From contig NZ_RRCM01000001.1 of the NCBI RefSeq assembly GCF_003862485.1, forward strand, positions 1,729,734 to 1,793,733: a DNA stretch of 64,000 nt, given 5' to 3'. Shown here piece by piece: positions 36,668-45,883 of this stretch (positions are counted from its first letter, which is position 1; every line of letters starts with the position of its first letter). Position numbers and translations under genes: made by a program. The stretch comes from Lachnoanaerobaculum orale (lineage in GTDB: Bacteria > Bacillota > Clostridia > Lachnospirales > Lachnospiraceae). The notes beneath the pieces are model-generated. The model was not told the origin of the DNA and did not search any database. It worked only from the letters and a program-made list of their open reading frames with translations.

Positions 36668-39247
36668 TTATTTTTTCTTCTTATTTGAATAGTAAGTATC
36701 GTCCATAGGAAGCTTCGGTCTGAGCTTGCCGTCTCTCTTATAGTAAGCATTCTGTACAGCAGGAGCTGTAGGAATGGTAGCAATCTCTCCGATACCCTTA
36801 GATCCGTATGCAACTCCTAAGAGTTCCTTCTTCTCAACATAAATAGCCTGAATTTCAGGTATATCAACAGATCTCATAAGAACGAGTGTACCGAATTTTG
36901 ACTTAGGTACACAATCCTGAAGCTTAAAGTCCTCAGTAAGTGCATAACCGAGTGACATAAGTACGCCGCCTTCAATCTGACCCTGTATAGAAATAGGGTT
37001 TACAACCTTACCTGAATCATGTGCCGCAATAACCTTTGAAACCTTGCCCTCATCATCAAGTACGACAAGGTGTGTGGCATATGCATAGGCTACGTGAGAC
37101 TTAGGGAAAGGTACATCTGCACCAAGCTTATCTGTAGGTTCAAAGTACTCTGCATAGAACTCTCTGCCGTTAAGCTTGTCAAGGTCACCGCCTGCTTCAT
37201 CAAGTGCCGCCTTAACTTCAACGGAAACTCTTCTGATAGCCTCACCGCTTATAAGTGTCTGTCTTGAACCTGAAGTAGTACCGGAATCAGGATCCACCTC
37301 GGAGTTGCTGCCCATATTCTTAATCTTGGACTTAGGAAGTCCAAGTGACTCTGAAACCATCTGTACAAATACTGTTGCACATCCCTGACCTATATCTGAA
37401 GCACCGCAGTATATCTCTATCTTACCGTCATTTATCTTCAGTCTCGCACGACCGGTATCCGGAAGTCCGACACCTACACCTGCATTCTTCATGGCACAGG
37501 CAAGACCTACATTCGGGTAATACTTTTCATAGTAAGGCTTTACAGCTTCCAAAGTCTCTTTAAGTGCTGTAGAGCAGTCCGCTATCTGACCGTTCGGAAG
37601 TACTTTCTCAGGCTCAATGGCATTTCTGTATCTTATTTCCCATGGTGAAATACCCACCTTTTCGGCAAGCAAGTCGATAATTGACTCAAGTGCAAACTCA
37701 CTCTGACAAACACCGAATCCTCTGAATGCACCTGCAGGCGGATTGTTGGTATAGTAACCGTATCCTCTGATATCGTGGTTCTGATAGCAATAAGGTCCGA
37801 CCGCATGTGTACAGGCACGCTCAAGTACAGGACCGCAAAGTGATGCATAAGCACCTGTATCAAAATAGATATCGCAGTCAAGTCCTGTAAATATACCGTT
37901 TTCATCACAACCGAGTGTAAATGTACCGTGCATTGCATGGCGCTTCGGGTGGAAGGCAAGTGACTCGTCTCTGCTAAACTTAGCCTTTACGGTTCTTTGT
38001 AGCTTATATGCACAAAGTGCAGCTATATGCTGAGTTGTAACATCCTCTTTTCCTCCGAATCCGCCACCTACAAGCTTGTTCTCAACAACCACCTTTTCAG
38101 GATCCCAACCGAACATGATTGCCACTTCTTTTCTTGTATCAAATACACTTTGGTCTGAACTGTATATCTTTACTCCGTCCTTATACGGGAATGCTATAGC
38201 ACACTCAGGTTCAAGGAATGCATGCTCCGTAAAAGGTGTATCAAAAGTCTCTGTAATTACATACTTTGAATTCTTGATTGCAGCCTCTGTATCGCCTCTT
38301 CTTACATGCCTTGACTGGCACAGATTGCCGTTAGGATGAATACTCGGTGCATCCTTTGCCATAGCTTCAGTAATATTTCTTACAGGCTCAAGTACTTCAT
38401 AATCCACCTTCACCAAAGCCTTAGCCTTCTTTAATATATCTTCACTCTCTGCTACAACAAGACATATTGCATCACCTACGAATCTGGTAATCTCGCCCTT
38501 CGGAATCATTACATCCCAATCCTGCTGTAAATGTCCGACTTTATTGTTCGGTACGTCCTCAGATGTATAAACTGCAACCACACCGTCCATTGCCAAAGCT
38601 TCTGAAAAGTCGATATCAAGTATTCTTGCTCTCGGGTACTTACTTCTGACAGCAGATACATGAAGCATATCATCCATCTCCACATCATCACAGTACTCAC
38701 CGTATCCAAGTACTTTCTCTCTTACGTCAATTCTGAAAGCATTTGAACCTACACCGAACTTATCACCCTTTTCAAGTTCCTTATCTATCTGCTTTTCACC
38801 TCTTTTTATCTGTGCAACCAAATCGATAGCTTCGATAATCTTCTTATATCCGGTACATCTGCAGATATTTCCCTTGATAGCCTCTTTTATTTCAGCTTCG
38901 GTAGGGTTAGGATTCTTATCTACAAGAGCCTTGCCGGCCATTACCATTCCCGGGATACAAAAACCGCACTGTACCGCTCCCTTTGAGCCGAATGCATATA
39001 CAAAAATTTCTTTTTCCTCGTCACTTAGTCCCTCTACCGTAACGATGTTCATACCCTGAGCTCTCTTGGTAGTCATAACACAGGCTCTGGTAGCCTTACC
39101 GTCAATAATAATAGTACAGGTACCGCACGCTCCCTGGCTACATCCGTCCTTTATAGATTTGAGCTTTAAGTCGTCACGCAAAAACCTTAACAGTGACACC
39201 TCTTTTTCAGTTTCAACCAATTTTCCGTTTACTGTAAAACTGTACAT
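36668..39247 (-). CDS. xdh: Selenium-dependent-type xanthine dehydrogenase
   Basis: This 859-residue molybdenum hydroxylase probably oxidises xanthine or another purine. Two [2Fe-2S] domains lie at the N-terminus (CSQGACGTC at about 37-45, then QCGFCIPG and GNICRCTGY). The aldehyde-oxidase-type molybdopterin domains follow directly, with GGGFGGKED, GAFRGFG and a C-terminal YGSKGIGEIATIP containing the expected active-site Glu. There is no FAD domain. This single-chain layout matches the selenium-dependent xanthine dehydrogenase group, in which selenium is a labile ligand and not selenocysteine. The ATG at MYSFTV is set by GGAGG eight bases upstream. No cofactor genes are adjacent. Confidence 0.85.
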   Translation of the reverse strand: MYSFTVNGKLVETEKEVSLLRFLRDDLKLKSIKDGCSQGACGTCTIIIDGKATRACVMTTKRAQGMNIVTVEGLSDEEKEIFVYAFGSKGAVQCGFCIPGMVMAGKALVDKNPNPTEAEIKEAIKGNICRCTGYKKIIEAIDLVAQIKRGEKQIDKELEKGDKFGVGSNAFRIDVREKVLGYGEYCDDVEMDDMLHVSAVRSKYPRARILDIDFSEALAMDGVVAVYTSEDVPNNKVGHLQQDWDVMIPKGEITRFVGDAICLVVAESEDILKKAKALVKVDYEVLEPVRNITEAMAKDAPSIHPNGNLCQSRHVRRGDTEAAIKNSKYVITETFDTPFTEHAFLEPECAIAFPYKDGVKIYSSDQSVFDTRKEVAIMFGWDPEKVVVENKLVGGGFGGKEDVTTQHIAALCAYKLQRTVKAKFSRDESLAFHPKRHAMHGTFTLGCDENGIFTGLDCDIYFDTGAYASLCGPVLERACTHAVGPYCYQNHDIRGYGYYTNNPPAGAFRGFGVCQSEFALESIIDLLAEKVGISPWEIRYRNAIEPEKVLPNGQIADCSTALKETLEAVKPYYEKYYPNVGLACAMKNAGVGVGLPDTGRARLKINDGKIEIYCGASDIGQGCATVFVQMVSESLGLPKSKIKNMGSNSEVDPDSGTTSGSRQTLISGEAIRRVSVEVKAALDEAGGDLDKLNGREFYAEYFEPTDKLGADVPFPKSHVAYAYATHLVVLDDEGKVSKVIAAHDSGKVVNPISIQGQIEGGVLMSLGYALTEDFKLQDCVPKSKFGTLVLMRSVDIPEIQAIYVEKKELLGVAYGSKGIGEIATIPTAPAVQNAYYKRDGKLRPKLPMDDTYYSNKKKK

Positions 39248-39608
39248 CAAAATTCCCTCCATGATGCATTTATATACCTAAATCTTTTTTAGATAAGATA
39301 TACAATATAATTAGTAAATCTAATTGCATAAACAACATTTACTATTTCGAAATTTATTTATTGAAATTATCTATATATGATAATGTTAACAATGTAACAT
39401 TGGTAGTTCTATATTATTTCAAAAGTAAATTTCATAAATTCATTCACATTTTCAAACAATGTAATAACATTATTATAACACAACTATCTCAATAAATAAA
39501 CTCATTTTTATTTAGGTTCTCAATAATTTATTCTCTATAAACACAACTTTCCTTTATTTTTGCTATATGTTAGCTGTATAAAGCCTAAATATTTTTTATA
39601 TGATTTAT
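39248..39608. other. AT-rich intergenic region upstream of xdh
   Basis: About 360 bases without a credible gene lie between xdh and the transposon remnant. A short inverted repeat (AATGTTA and TAACATT at 39382-39401) lies here and could be part of the xdh control region. No convincing promoter was found. Confidence 0.5.
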
Positions 39609-39760
39609 ATACCCGGGTCTTTGACAGTTTGTTTACATAAATAAGCCTAAAAAAAATCTCACAACCCGCATATAGCCTACATTTCTTGGTTGAAAAATTT
39701 GTCAAAATTTTCGTTTTATTATATAGTATTGTATGATGTAATGGGGCTTTGAGGTTCCCT

Positions 39761-40277
39761 ATGAAAGTTACTACATCTTATTATTTTGAGATTGAAGATG
39801 AAGACGGAATTAAGAAATACGGCAGTAGTAGATTTGGCAGAAATATCAAAGGATGACGGTATGTATGCCATCTCAACAGACCTACTTGACGATAATGTAA
39901 GTGAAATACTAAGTATAAGTGAAAAGTGATGGCAAATCGAAGAGTGCTTTAGAATTATGAAAACCGAGTTTGAAGCAAGGCCTGTGTACTTACAAAGAGT
40001 TGACAGAATTACAGCTCACTTCTTAACTTGTTTTTTAGCATTGATTATTTACAGATATCTTGAGAAAGCTTTAGAACACAAATATACATGTAAAGAGATT
40101 CTAAAAACCCTAAAGGATTTTAATTTTGCATATGTAAAAGAGCAAGGTTTTATACCGCTATATAAAAGAACGGAGCTTACAGATAAGCTACATGAAATTT
40201 GTCATTTTAATACAGATTTTGAATTTATAACAAAAAGTCAAATGAGAACAATTAAAAAACAAAGTAAGGGAAAATAA
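39761..40277 (+). pseudogene. Degenerate IS1634-family transposase
   Basis: A first fragment (TTSYYFEIEDEDGIKKYG) matches the central part of the catalytic domain. The reading frame then shifts across a deletion into a second fragment (AEISKDDGMYAISTDLLDDN). An in-frame TGA interrupts that fragment just before WQIEECFRIMKTEFEARPVY, and the C-terminal part runs on to a normal TAA at 40277. The apparent 106-residue gene from 39957 is only the tail after this stop. The N-terminal third and most of the catalytic core are missing. Confidence 0.8.
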
Positions 40278-40311
40278 AATACTATTTTTTTAGTTTCAAA
40301 ACGAAATGTAA

Positions 40312-40352
40312 ATACCCTCCAAAGCCGCTAAAACACAGGGCTTGAAGGGTAT
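40312..40352 (+). terminator. Terminator-like hairpin within the IS remnant
   Basis: ATACCCTCCAAAGCC pairs imperfectly with GGGCTTGAAGGGTAT, followed by TTTTATATTT. It lies 35 bases after the transposase stop and before the right inverted repeat. Confidence 0.5.
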
Positions 40353-40473
40353 TTTATATTTCAAAACTGTCAAAGACGGGACTATACTACTTTTGCAGGA
40401 ATTTGAGTAATTTGAGTAATACTTTTTAAGAAATCTCAGCAATTTATCAATCACAATGTGATAAATGATATAA

Positions 40474-41667
40474 CTACTTTAAAGCCGCCTCAATGTTTGC
40501 ATCATTAATGTCCGTATCAATATCCGACTCACGAAGTTTTATAGGCTTTTTGAGAAGCTCTCTCAAATAATCTCTGTCACCGTTTCTGTATTGACCTTCT
40601 TTTACCAATGTAAATCGTGATATATCCGGATCATAACTGTAATAATGGAATTCACTTCCATAGGTACCATATTCACTGAAATCTACGGACAACAGTGTAT
40701 TGTCATCAAAAACAAAGAAATCTCCTCCACTGTTGGTAACAAATCCGATAAGACGAGGCTTGTCATCTACAATACCGTAAATACCGTAAATCCCATAAAA
40801 ATCCTCCCCTTTTGGCATAACTTTAACTATAAGCTCATCACGGTTGTCACCTGTGATATCCATTAATTTGAATTTTGAAGTATCATCATGAAAGTCATGC
40901 AATATAGGTGAATATAAGCTTTTGTAGGAAGATGCAATGCCTTTAGACTCTTTAGTAATATTATGATATAGATCAATCCCCGGATCAGGCAGCTTTTCCA
41001 CCGCTTCAGCAATATTTTCCAAAGTTACAGGAAAATCCATAATACTGTCTGAACTCAGTTTTACTCTGTTATTTTGCAATGAGTCCTTTGCAGAGGCAAT
41101 CAATTCACTGTCTTTACCGTCATCTAACAATGTAAAATTGCAAATGGATGTATCATATGCCCAAATACCTATATCATCCCTATTGCATTCACTATAATCT
41201 TGAACGATGATATTATTATCAAGGAACAGATATGGACTATAGGATCCACTTTCAAAAATCTGTACAGCCTTACCGTTAAATATCTTGTAAATACGCATAT
41301 ATTGTACTACGGAATTAAAGAACCAATTTGTACGTCTTTTTAAAATTATTATTTCACTTTGTCCGTCACCTGTAACATCTGCAAGAGTAAAATAATAAAA
41401 ATTCAATATAGAGTCATCAATAGATTTGTAGGTATCTACATCCGGACTGTCATAAAACTCATCAACACTGCCTATTACACCTGTATTATAAAAATTTGTA
41501 AGGATATCTCTGTAAATTTTTTTATAATTATCATCACCGGTCACAGAATTTTGTGAAGCTTTTTGAACCCCGTCTTTTATAACACCGGCAGAAAAAGGTG
41601 TTTGCAGAAAACCTGCAAAAATCGAAAAAACAATGGCGAACGGAACACTTAAAAATCTTTTTCTCAT
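40474..41667 (-). CDS. Secreted protein with FG-GAP/calcium-loop-like segments
   Basis: The family was not recognised. The 397-residue protein starts with a signal peptide (MRKRFLSVPFAIVFSIFAG, cleaved perhaps around residue 27). Two segments, LADVTGDGQSEIIIL and LMDITGDNRDELIVKV, resemble the Asp-rich calcium loops of FG-GAP or VCBS-like repeats, each followed by beta-strand-rich sequence ending in FTLxxxG. This suggests two similar beta-propeller-like halves. A short in-frame repeat encodes GIYGIYGI. AAGGAGG fixes the ATG. It is monocistronic, next to the transposon remnant. Confidence 0.6.
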   Translation of the reverse strand: MRKRFLSVPFAIVFSIFAGFLQTPFSAGVIKDGVQKASQNSVTGDDNYKKIYRDILTNFYNTGVIGSVDEFYDSPDVDTYKSIDDSILNFYYFTLADVTGDGQSEIIILKRRTNWFFNSVVQYMRIYKIFNGKAVQIFESGSYSPYLFLDNNIIVQDYSECNRDDIGIWAYDTSICNFTLLDDGKDSELIASAKDSLQNNRVKLSSDSIMDFPVTLENIAEAVEKLPDPGIDLYHNITKESKGIASSYKSLYSPILHDFHDDTSKFKLMDITGDNRDELIVKVMPKGEDFYGIYGIYGIVDDKPRLIGFVTNSGGDFFVFDDNTLLSVDFSEYGTYGSEFHYYSYDPDISRFTLVKEGQYRNGDRDYLRELLKKPIKLRESDIDTDINDANIEAALK

Positions 41668-42097
41668 ACATACCTCCTTAAAGTACACTTTTACAATAGA
41701 GAATGATCAAATTAATTTTGCTCTAAACAATCAAAACATATACCACATCGCTATATTTTCATTGATATTTTAAATATTCTATTTTATCTATAATTTTTTC
41801 AATAATAACCTCTTACAATTATTATAAAATCACATACCGCTAAAAATAATATGAATTTTCATATATTTATTTTAATAATATTCTATCATAGTTTAATAGT
41901 TAGGTCAACTCTCACAAATAATTAATATAAATTTCTGCTTTTTATTTCTAAACATTTATAATTTTATATACACACAAAAATATCCACTATATCTCTTATT
42001 TCTTCCATTATAACAGTTTTCTTTTTTCTCCGGCTCAATGCATATTTAACTCACCAAAAATTTTCTTACAGTATAACAAATTTTATTAAAAATATCA
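41668..42097. other. AT-rich intergenic region
   Basis: About 430 bases between the secreted protein and the AraC gene hold no credible gene, RNA or strong hairpin. It must contain the promoter of the secreted protein and the end of the AraC transcript, but neither signal is clear. Confidence 0.4.
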
Positions 42098-42892
42098 CTA
42101 TTTCCTCCACGTCTTACTGGGCGGGATACCGAAATATTTTTTATACAACCTGCTGAAGTAAAGCGGATCCTGATAGCCTACATTTATAGAGGCTTCAGTA
42201 ACCGACATTCCGTCAAGCAACATCTTGGCCGCCTTTCTGAGTCGGAGCCTTATAAGATAATCAATAGGTCTAATATTGTAGATTTTATTGAATGTATATG
42301 AAAAATGTGCCTTGTTCATATCTGCGGCAAGAGCCAAATCTTCAAGTCTCAGACTCTTTTGATATGAGCTTTCCATCAATTCTATAGCATTTTCAATCTG
42401 CATTATTTCCTTATCAGGCATCGAATAACAAAAAGAACTCAGTATCAGCTGTCCGGCTATCATCCTGCTTCTGATTTGATCGTCAAAACTTACACTGTTT
42501 GCACATTTTTTGAGCTTAGAGAGTAATTCAGATGTATTTTCCTTATTAAATTCACTTATTTCATATGCCGTATTCATTATATCGCTGCATCCGTGCCAAG
42601 GATTTTCAGGATCGTAATAGATATTTAAATGCACAAAAGGCACATCCGAAACTACACTAAAATCTATTTTCTGATTACTTGCACCATGTACTATCGTATT
42701 TTCGTCCGCCGTAAAACTTTCATCATTAAATTGTACCAAGGCCTCTCCGGATAAAGTATAGATAAATGCCGAGTGAACTGTATCATATGAGATATGCATT
42801 CCCACATCCTTACTTTGTAGAGAAATCCCGGTAATAAAATATTTTCTTGCACTGTACTCCTTTTGACAGCTTATCAGGAAATCCTTTTCCAT
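42098..42892 (-). CDS. AraC-family transcriptional regulator
   Basis: This 264-residue regulator has an N-terminal cupin-like sensing domain (about 20-130) and a C-terminal AraC double helix-turn-helix (about 165-262). The second helix-turn-helix is marked by VTEASINVGYQDPLYFSRLYKKYFGIPPS. AAGGGG precedes the ATG. It is divergent from the iron-siderophore operon, with 136 bases between, so it most likely controls that operon, perhaps in response to the siderophore. Confidence 0.9.
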   Translation of the reverse strand: MEKDFLISCQKEYSARKYFITGISLQSKDVGMHISYDTVHSAFIYTLSGEALVQFNDESFTADENTIVHGASNQKIDFSVVSDVPFVHLNIYYDPENPWHGCSDIMNTAYEISEFNKENTSELLSKLKKCANSVSFDDQIRSRMIAGQLILSSFCYSMPDKEIMQIENAIELMESSYQKSLRLEDLALAADMNKAHFSYTFNKIYNIRPIDYLIRLRLRKAAKMLLDGMSVTEASINVGYQDPLYFSRLYKKYFGIPPSKTWRK

Positions 42893-42952
42893 AATACCCC
42901 TTTCTATGGATTATATTTTTAATAATAGTCCATGTCTTTATATTATACTATA

Positions 42953-42980
42953 TTGAAATTTAATTAAATTCAACTATAAT
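42953..42980 (+). promoter_or_regulatory. Promoter and overlapping operator of the iron uptake operon
   Basis: TTGAAA, a 16-base spacer and a perfect TATAAT precede the permease gene by about 50 bases. A near-palindrome (TTGAA ... TTTAATTAAA ... TTCAA, 42953-42973) covers the -35 box and spacer, a position suited to a repressor. A Fur-type or AraC-type site are both possible; the sequence is too AT-rich to decide. Confidence 0.6.
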
Positions 42981-43028
42981 TTATATGTTGTTAGGGGTAT
43001 CTAACTATTTTAAAAAGAAAGGATTCTT

Positions 43029-44060
43029 ATGACAAGGAATAAGACCGATATAAAGTTTAATATATTATTGATTGTACTTTTTATAACCTTGGTATTTTCA
43101 CTGCTGTCAGGTATATCTTTAGGCGCCGTAAGAATAAGCCTGAAAGATACCTACTCAACCATACAATCAAATCTGTTCCATATAAATGCGGCAAGTTTGT
43201 CAAAATCAACTATGGCTATTGTATGGAATATAAGAATACCCAGAGTGATTATGGGGCTTATAGTAGGTGCGGGGCTGGCACTCTGCGGAACTGTAATGCA
43301 GACCACTGTAAACAACCCTATTTCAGAACCGTATATTCTCGGTATCTCCGCCGGCGCTACATTCGGCGCTACATTCTTTATAATACTGGGCCTTAAATCA
43401 ATGACAGGAATAGGTGCATTCTTCGGCTCCGTTATATCCACAGCCATAGTTATGTTTATCGCATCCATAGGTAAAAATATTACTACAACCAGCCTGATAC
43501 TTTCGGGTGCTGTTGTAAACGCTTTATTCAGTGCATTTTCAAACTTTATCATATCAATAGGAGCAAACTCCGACAGTATGATGACCATCAAGTTTTGGAC
43601 TATGGGATCGCTGGCAAGTGCAACATGGGCAGATATTCTTCTTCCGCTTTTTGTGGTACTTATCTCACTTATATTTTTTATGACACAGTACCGCACAATG
43701 AATACCATGCTTATGGGAGATGAGGTAGCCATAACACTTGGCATAAATCTTCAAAAGTACAGACTTGTCTATATGCTGTTTATATCAATGATTACAGGAG
43801 TGCTTGTAGCAAAATGCGGAATTATAGGTTTTGTGGGACTTATCACCCCACATATATCCCGCATTCTTATCGGCACCGACCACAAAAAAATCATTCCGCT
43901 CTCAGCCTTGCTTGGAAGCCTGTTTGTGCTTTGGGCCGATATACTTGCCAGATGCCTGATAGATAAGGCGGAGTTACCTATAGGTATATTCACCTCACTG
44001 GTCGGCGGACCTTTCTTTATATATATTGTTATAAAAAATCAGAAAGGCGGTCAAAGATAA
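43029..44060 (+). CDS. FecCD-family iron-siderophore ABC permease
   Basis: This 343-residue inner-membrane protein has about nine or ten membrane helices and is the permease of a BtuC/FecCD-type importer for ferric siderophores, haem or cobalamin. Family motifs include RIPRVIMGLIVGAGLALCG, a conserved NPISEPYILGISAGA segment and GFVGLITPHISR. AAAGGATTCTT precedes the ATG. It overlaps the ATPase gene by one base (TAATG). Only one permease gene is present, so it probably works as a homodimer. Confidence 0.94.
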   Translation: MTRNKTDIKFNILLIVLFITLVFSLLSGISLGAVRISLKDTYSTIQSNLFHINAASLSKSTMAIVWNIRIPRVIMGLIVGAGLALCGTVMQTTVNNPISEPYILGISAGATFGATFFIILGLKSMTGIGAFFGSVISTAIVMFIASIGKNITTTSLILSGAVVNALFSAFSNFIISIGANSDSMMTIKFWTMGSLASATWADILLPLFVVLISLIFFMTQYRTMNTMLMGDEVAITLGINLQKYRLVYMLFISMITGVLVAKCGIIGFVGLITPHISRILIGTDHKKIIPLSALLGSLFVLWADILARCLIDKAELPIGIFTSLVGGPFFIYIVIKNQKGGQR

Positions 44061-44815
44061 TGGATTTAACTTGTAAAAATATATCCTATTCCATAAAGGA
44101 CAAGCAGATATTAAAAAACGTGTCTCTTAATGTTTCCGGAAACAAGTTTTTTACAATACTCGGTCCTAACGGCTGTGGAAAGACAACCCTTTTAAAGACT
44201 ATCTACAGAGTATTAAAGCCGACCTCGGGAGAGATTTTATTAAACAATAAAAATATTGAAAACATCAGGCTGAAGGACTCTGCAAAAGAGATGGCTGTGG
44301 TGGCGCAGTTCAATGAAATAAATTTCGACTGCAATGTGGAGGATATCGTTATGCTTGGCAGAAGCCCGCATATAAGTTTTTTGCAGTCTGAAAAGCAAAA
44401 CGATTTTGATATTGTAGAAGACGCCTTAAGAGATGTGGGAATGCTTGACAAGGCAAACCGCTCCTACTCCTCACTTTCAGGAGGTGAAAAGCAAAGAGTG
44501 GCTTTGGCCAGAGCTATAGCACAAAAACCTTCGTTACTTTTGCTTGACGAACCTACAAACCATTTGGATATCAAATATAAGCTTGAAATACTTCATATTA
44601 TAAGGGAGCTTAATATAAATGTACTTGCGGTACTTCACGATATTCAATTGGCATGTAAGTTTTCAGATTGTCTATTTCTTATGAAAGGGGGTGAAATAAA
44701 GTACGAGGGTATACCGAGACAAACTGTAACAGAAAGTTCAATGAAAGATGTATATGGAGTAAATTGTAAAATATCATGGACTGACGACAACCAAGCCATG
44801 ATTGAATATATTTAA
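44060..44815 (+). CDS. Iron-siderophore ABC transporter ATP-binding protein
   Basis: This 251-residue FepC/FecE-type ATPase energises the adjoining permease. It has Walker A GPNGCGKTTLLK, signature YSSLSGGEKQRVALARA, Walker B LLLDEPTNHLDI and H-loop AVLHDIQLACKF. It lies between the permease (one-base overlap) and the binding protein (17-base gap). Confidence 0.95.
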   Translation: MDLTCKNISYSIKDKQILKNVSLNVSGNKFFTILGPNGCGKTTLLKTIYRVLKPTSGEILLNNKNIENIRLKDSAKEMAVVAQFNEINFDCNVEDIVMLGRSPHISFLQSEKQNDFDIVEDALRDVGMLDKANRSYSSLSGGEKQRVALARAIAQKPSLLLLDEPTNHLDIKYKLEILHIIRELNINVLAVLHDIQLACKFSDCLFLMKGGEIKYEGIPRQTVTESSMKDVYGVNCKISWTDDNQAMIEYI

Positions 44816-44832
44816 AATGAAAGGAAAAAATA

Positions 44833-45882
44833 ATGAAAAAGATTCTAAACTTAACTTTAACAACTTGTATAGCACTTGCAATTGTAGGATGTGGAAGCAC
44901 CAATACTACAAAAGAAAGCTCCTCCACAGAGCAGGCTTCTACAACCGTTGAAAGCACTGCGGCACAAAGTAAATCCGAAAGCACAGCAGACGCTAAAGAG
45001 ACCACATATCCTGTCACAGTTACAACATATGATGCCGACGGCAAGGAGATATCACAGGTATTTGAAAAGGCTCCGGAGCGAGTAATCACAAACAACTTAT
45101 CTTCTACCGAAATGCTTATAGACCTTGGATTACAGGATAAAATAGTCGGAATGTTAAATCCCGACAATGAAGTAAGCTCCGACTATGCCGCAGCTATCTC
45201 TTCCATACCTCATATAGGTGATAAGAAGAGCGTATCCAAGGAAGTTGTGCTTTCAAACACTCCTGATATACTTATCGGAAGAAATATGATGTTCTTAGAT
45301 AAATCTCTGGGCAGTGTGGATACCTGGAATCAAAACGGAGTACCTGTATACACTCAAAAAGCTTCCGTTTCAAATATGAAGCAAAGTCTTGAAAGCGTTA
45401 TTGACGATGTGAAAAATATAGGTATCATCTTCAATATACAGGACAAGGCAAATGCTTATGCTGATGAATTACAAAAAAGAATCGACGCCGTAACAGCCGC
45501 AAACAAGGCTAATGCCGGTGAATTAAAGAACGCCCTTATTATGTGTGCATACAACGACCAGACCTTCGGTGCTTATAAGTCCGCATTGCAGGAGAGTATC
45601 CTTAATACACTCGGATATACAAATGTTGCAACAGGTACATCGGACCTCACTCTTGAAAACCTTGTTACCATGTCTCCTGAAGTTATAATCTATGTTACAA
45701 GTGACAGAAACAAGGAACTTGACGCCAAGGCAGTCGACCTTATGAAAGCCAATGCGGTAATCTCCGAGGTTCCTGCAATAAAGAACGACAAAATCATGAC
45801 CATCTCATATGATGAGTTTATGGACTACGGTACTTCTTCAATAAACGCGTTGGAAGATATCAACTCATTCTTAAATAAATAG
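44833..45882 (+). CDS. Iron-siderophore-binding lipoprotein
   Basis: This 349-residue extracellular receptor belongs to a BtuF/FepB-type importer. A lipoprotein signal peptide ends at IVGC with Cys at residue 20. A Ser/Thr/Glu-rich spacer (about 21-55) follows, then the class III binding domain, beginning around APERVITNNLSSTEMLIDLGL. AAAGGA lies upstream of the ATG. The ligand is probably a ferric siderophore, as the next gene encodes an esterase typical of siderophore systems; haem is less likely. Confidence 0.93.
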   Translation: MKKILNLTLTTCIALAIVGCGSTNTTKESSSTEQASTTVESTAAQSKSESTADAKETTYPVTVTTYDADGKEISQVFEKAPERVITNNLSSTEMLIDLGLQDKIVGMLNPDNEVSSDYAAAISSIPHIGDKKSVSKEVVLSNTPDILIGRNMMFLDKSLGSVDTWNQNGVPVYTQKASVSNMKQSLESVIDDVKNIGIIFNIQDKANAYADELQKRIDAVTAANKANAGELKNALIMCAYNDQTFGAYKSALQESILNTLGYTNVATGTSDLTLENLVTMSPEVIIYVTSDRNKELDAKAVDLMKANAVISEVPAIKNDKIMTISYDEFMDYGTSSINALEDINSFLNK

Positions 45883-45883
45883 T

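Larger units (their letters stand above)
39607..40386. mobile_element. Remnant of an IS1634-like insertion sequence
   Basis: Inverted repeats of about 20 bases (TCTTTGACAGTTT core at 39607-39630 and its complement at 40364-40386) bound a 780-base segment. Inside are fragments of a DDE transposase, about a third of the family's usual length. The element is therefore internally deleted and cannot move on its own. A clear target duplication was not seen, although TATA flanks both ends. Confidence 0.75.

Noticed and set aside
39957-40277. 106-codon open frame that looks like a free-standing gene
   Set aside because: It is the C-terminal tail of an IS1634-type transposase whose upstream part continues in the same frame across a TGA stop, so it was merged into the pseudogene.
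40442-40466. ATTTATCA/TGATAAAT hairpin after the secreted orphan gene
   Set aside because: The stem is short and AT-rich, with no T-run, so it was not called a terminator.
43151-43744. 197-codon minus-strand open frame inside the iron permease gene
   Set aside because: It is a shadow of a hydrophobic membrane protein gene read in the opposite direction.
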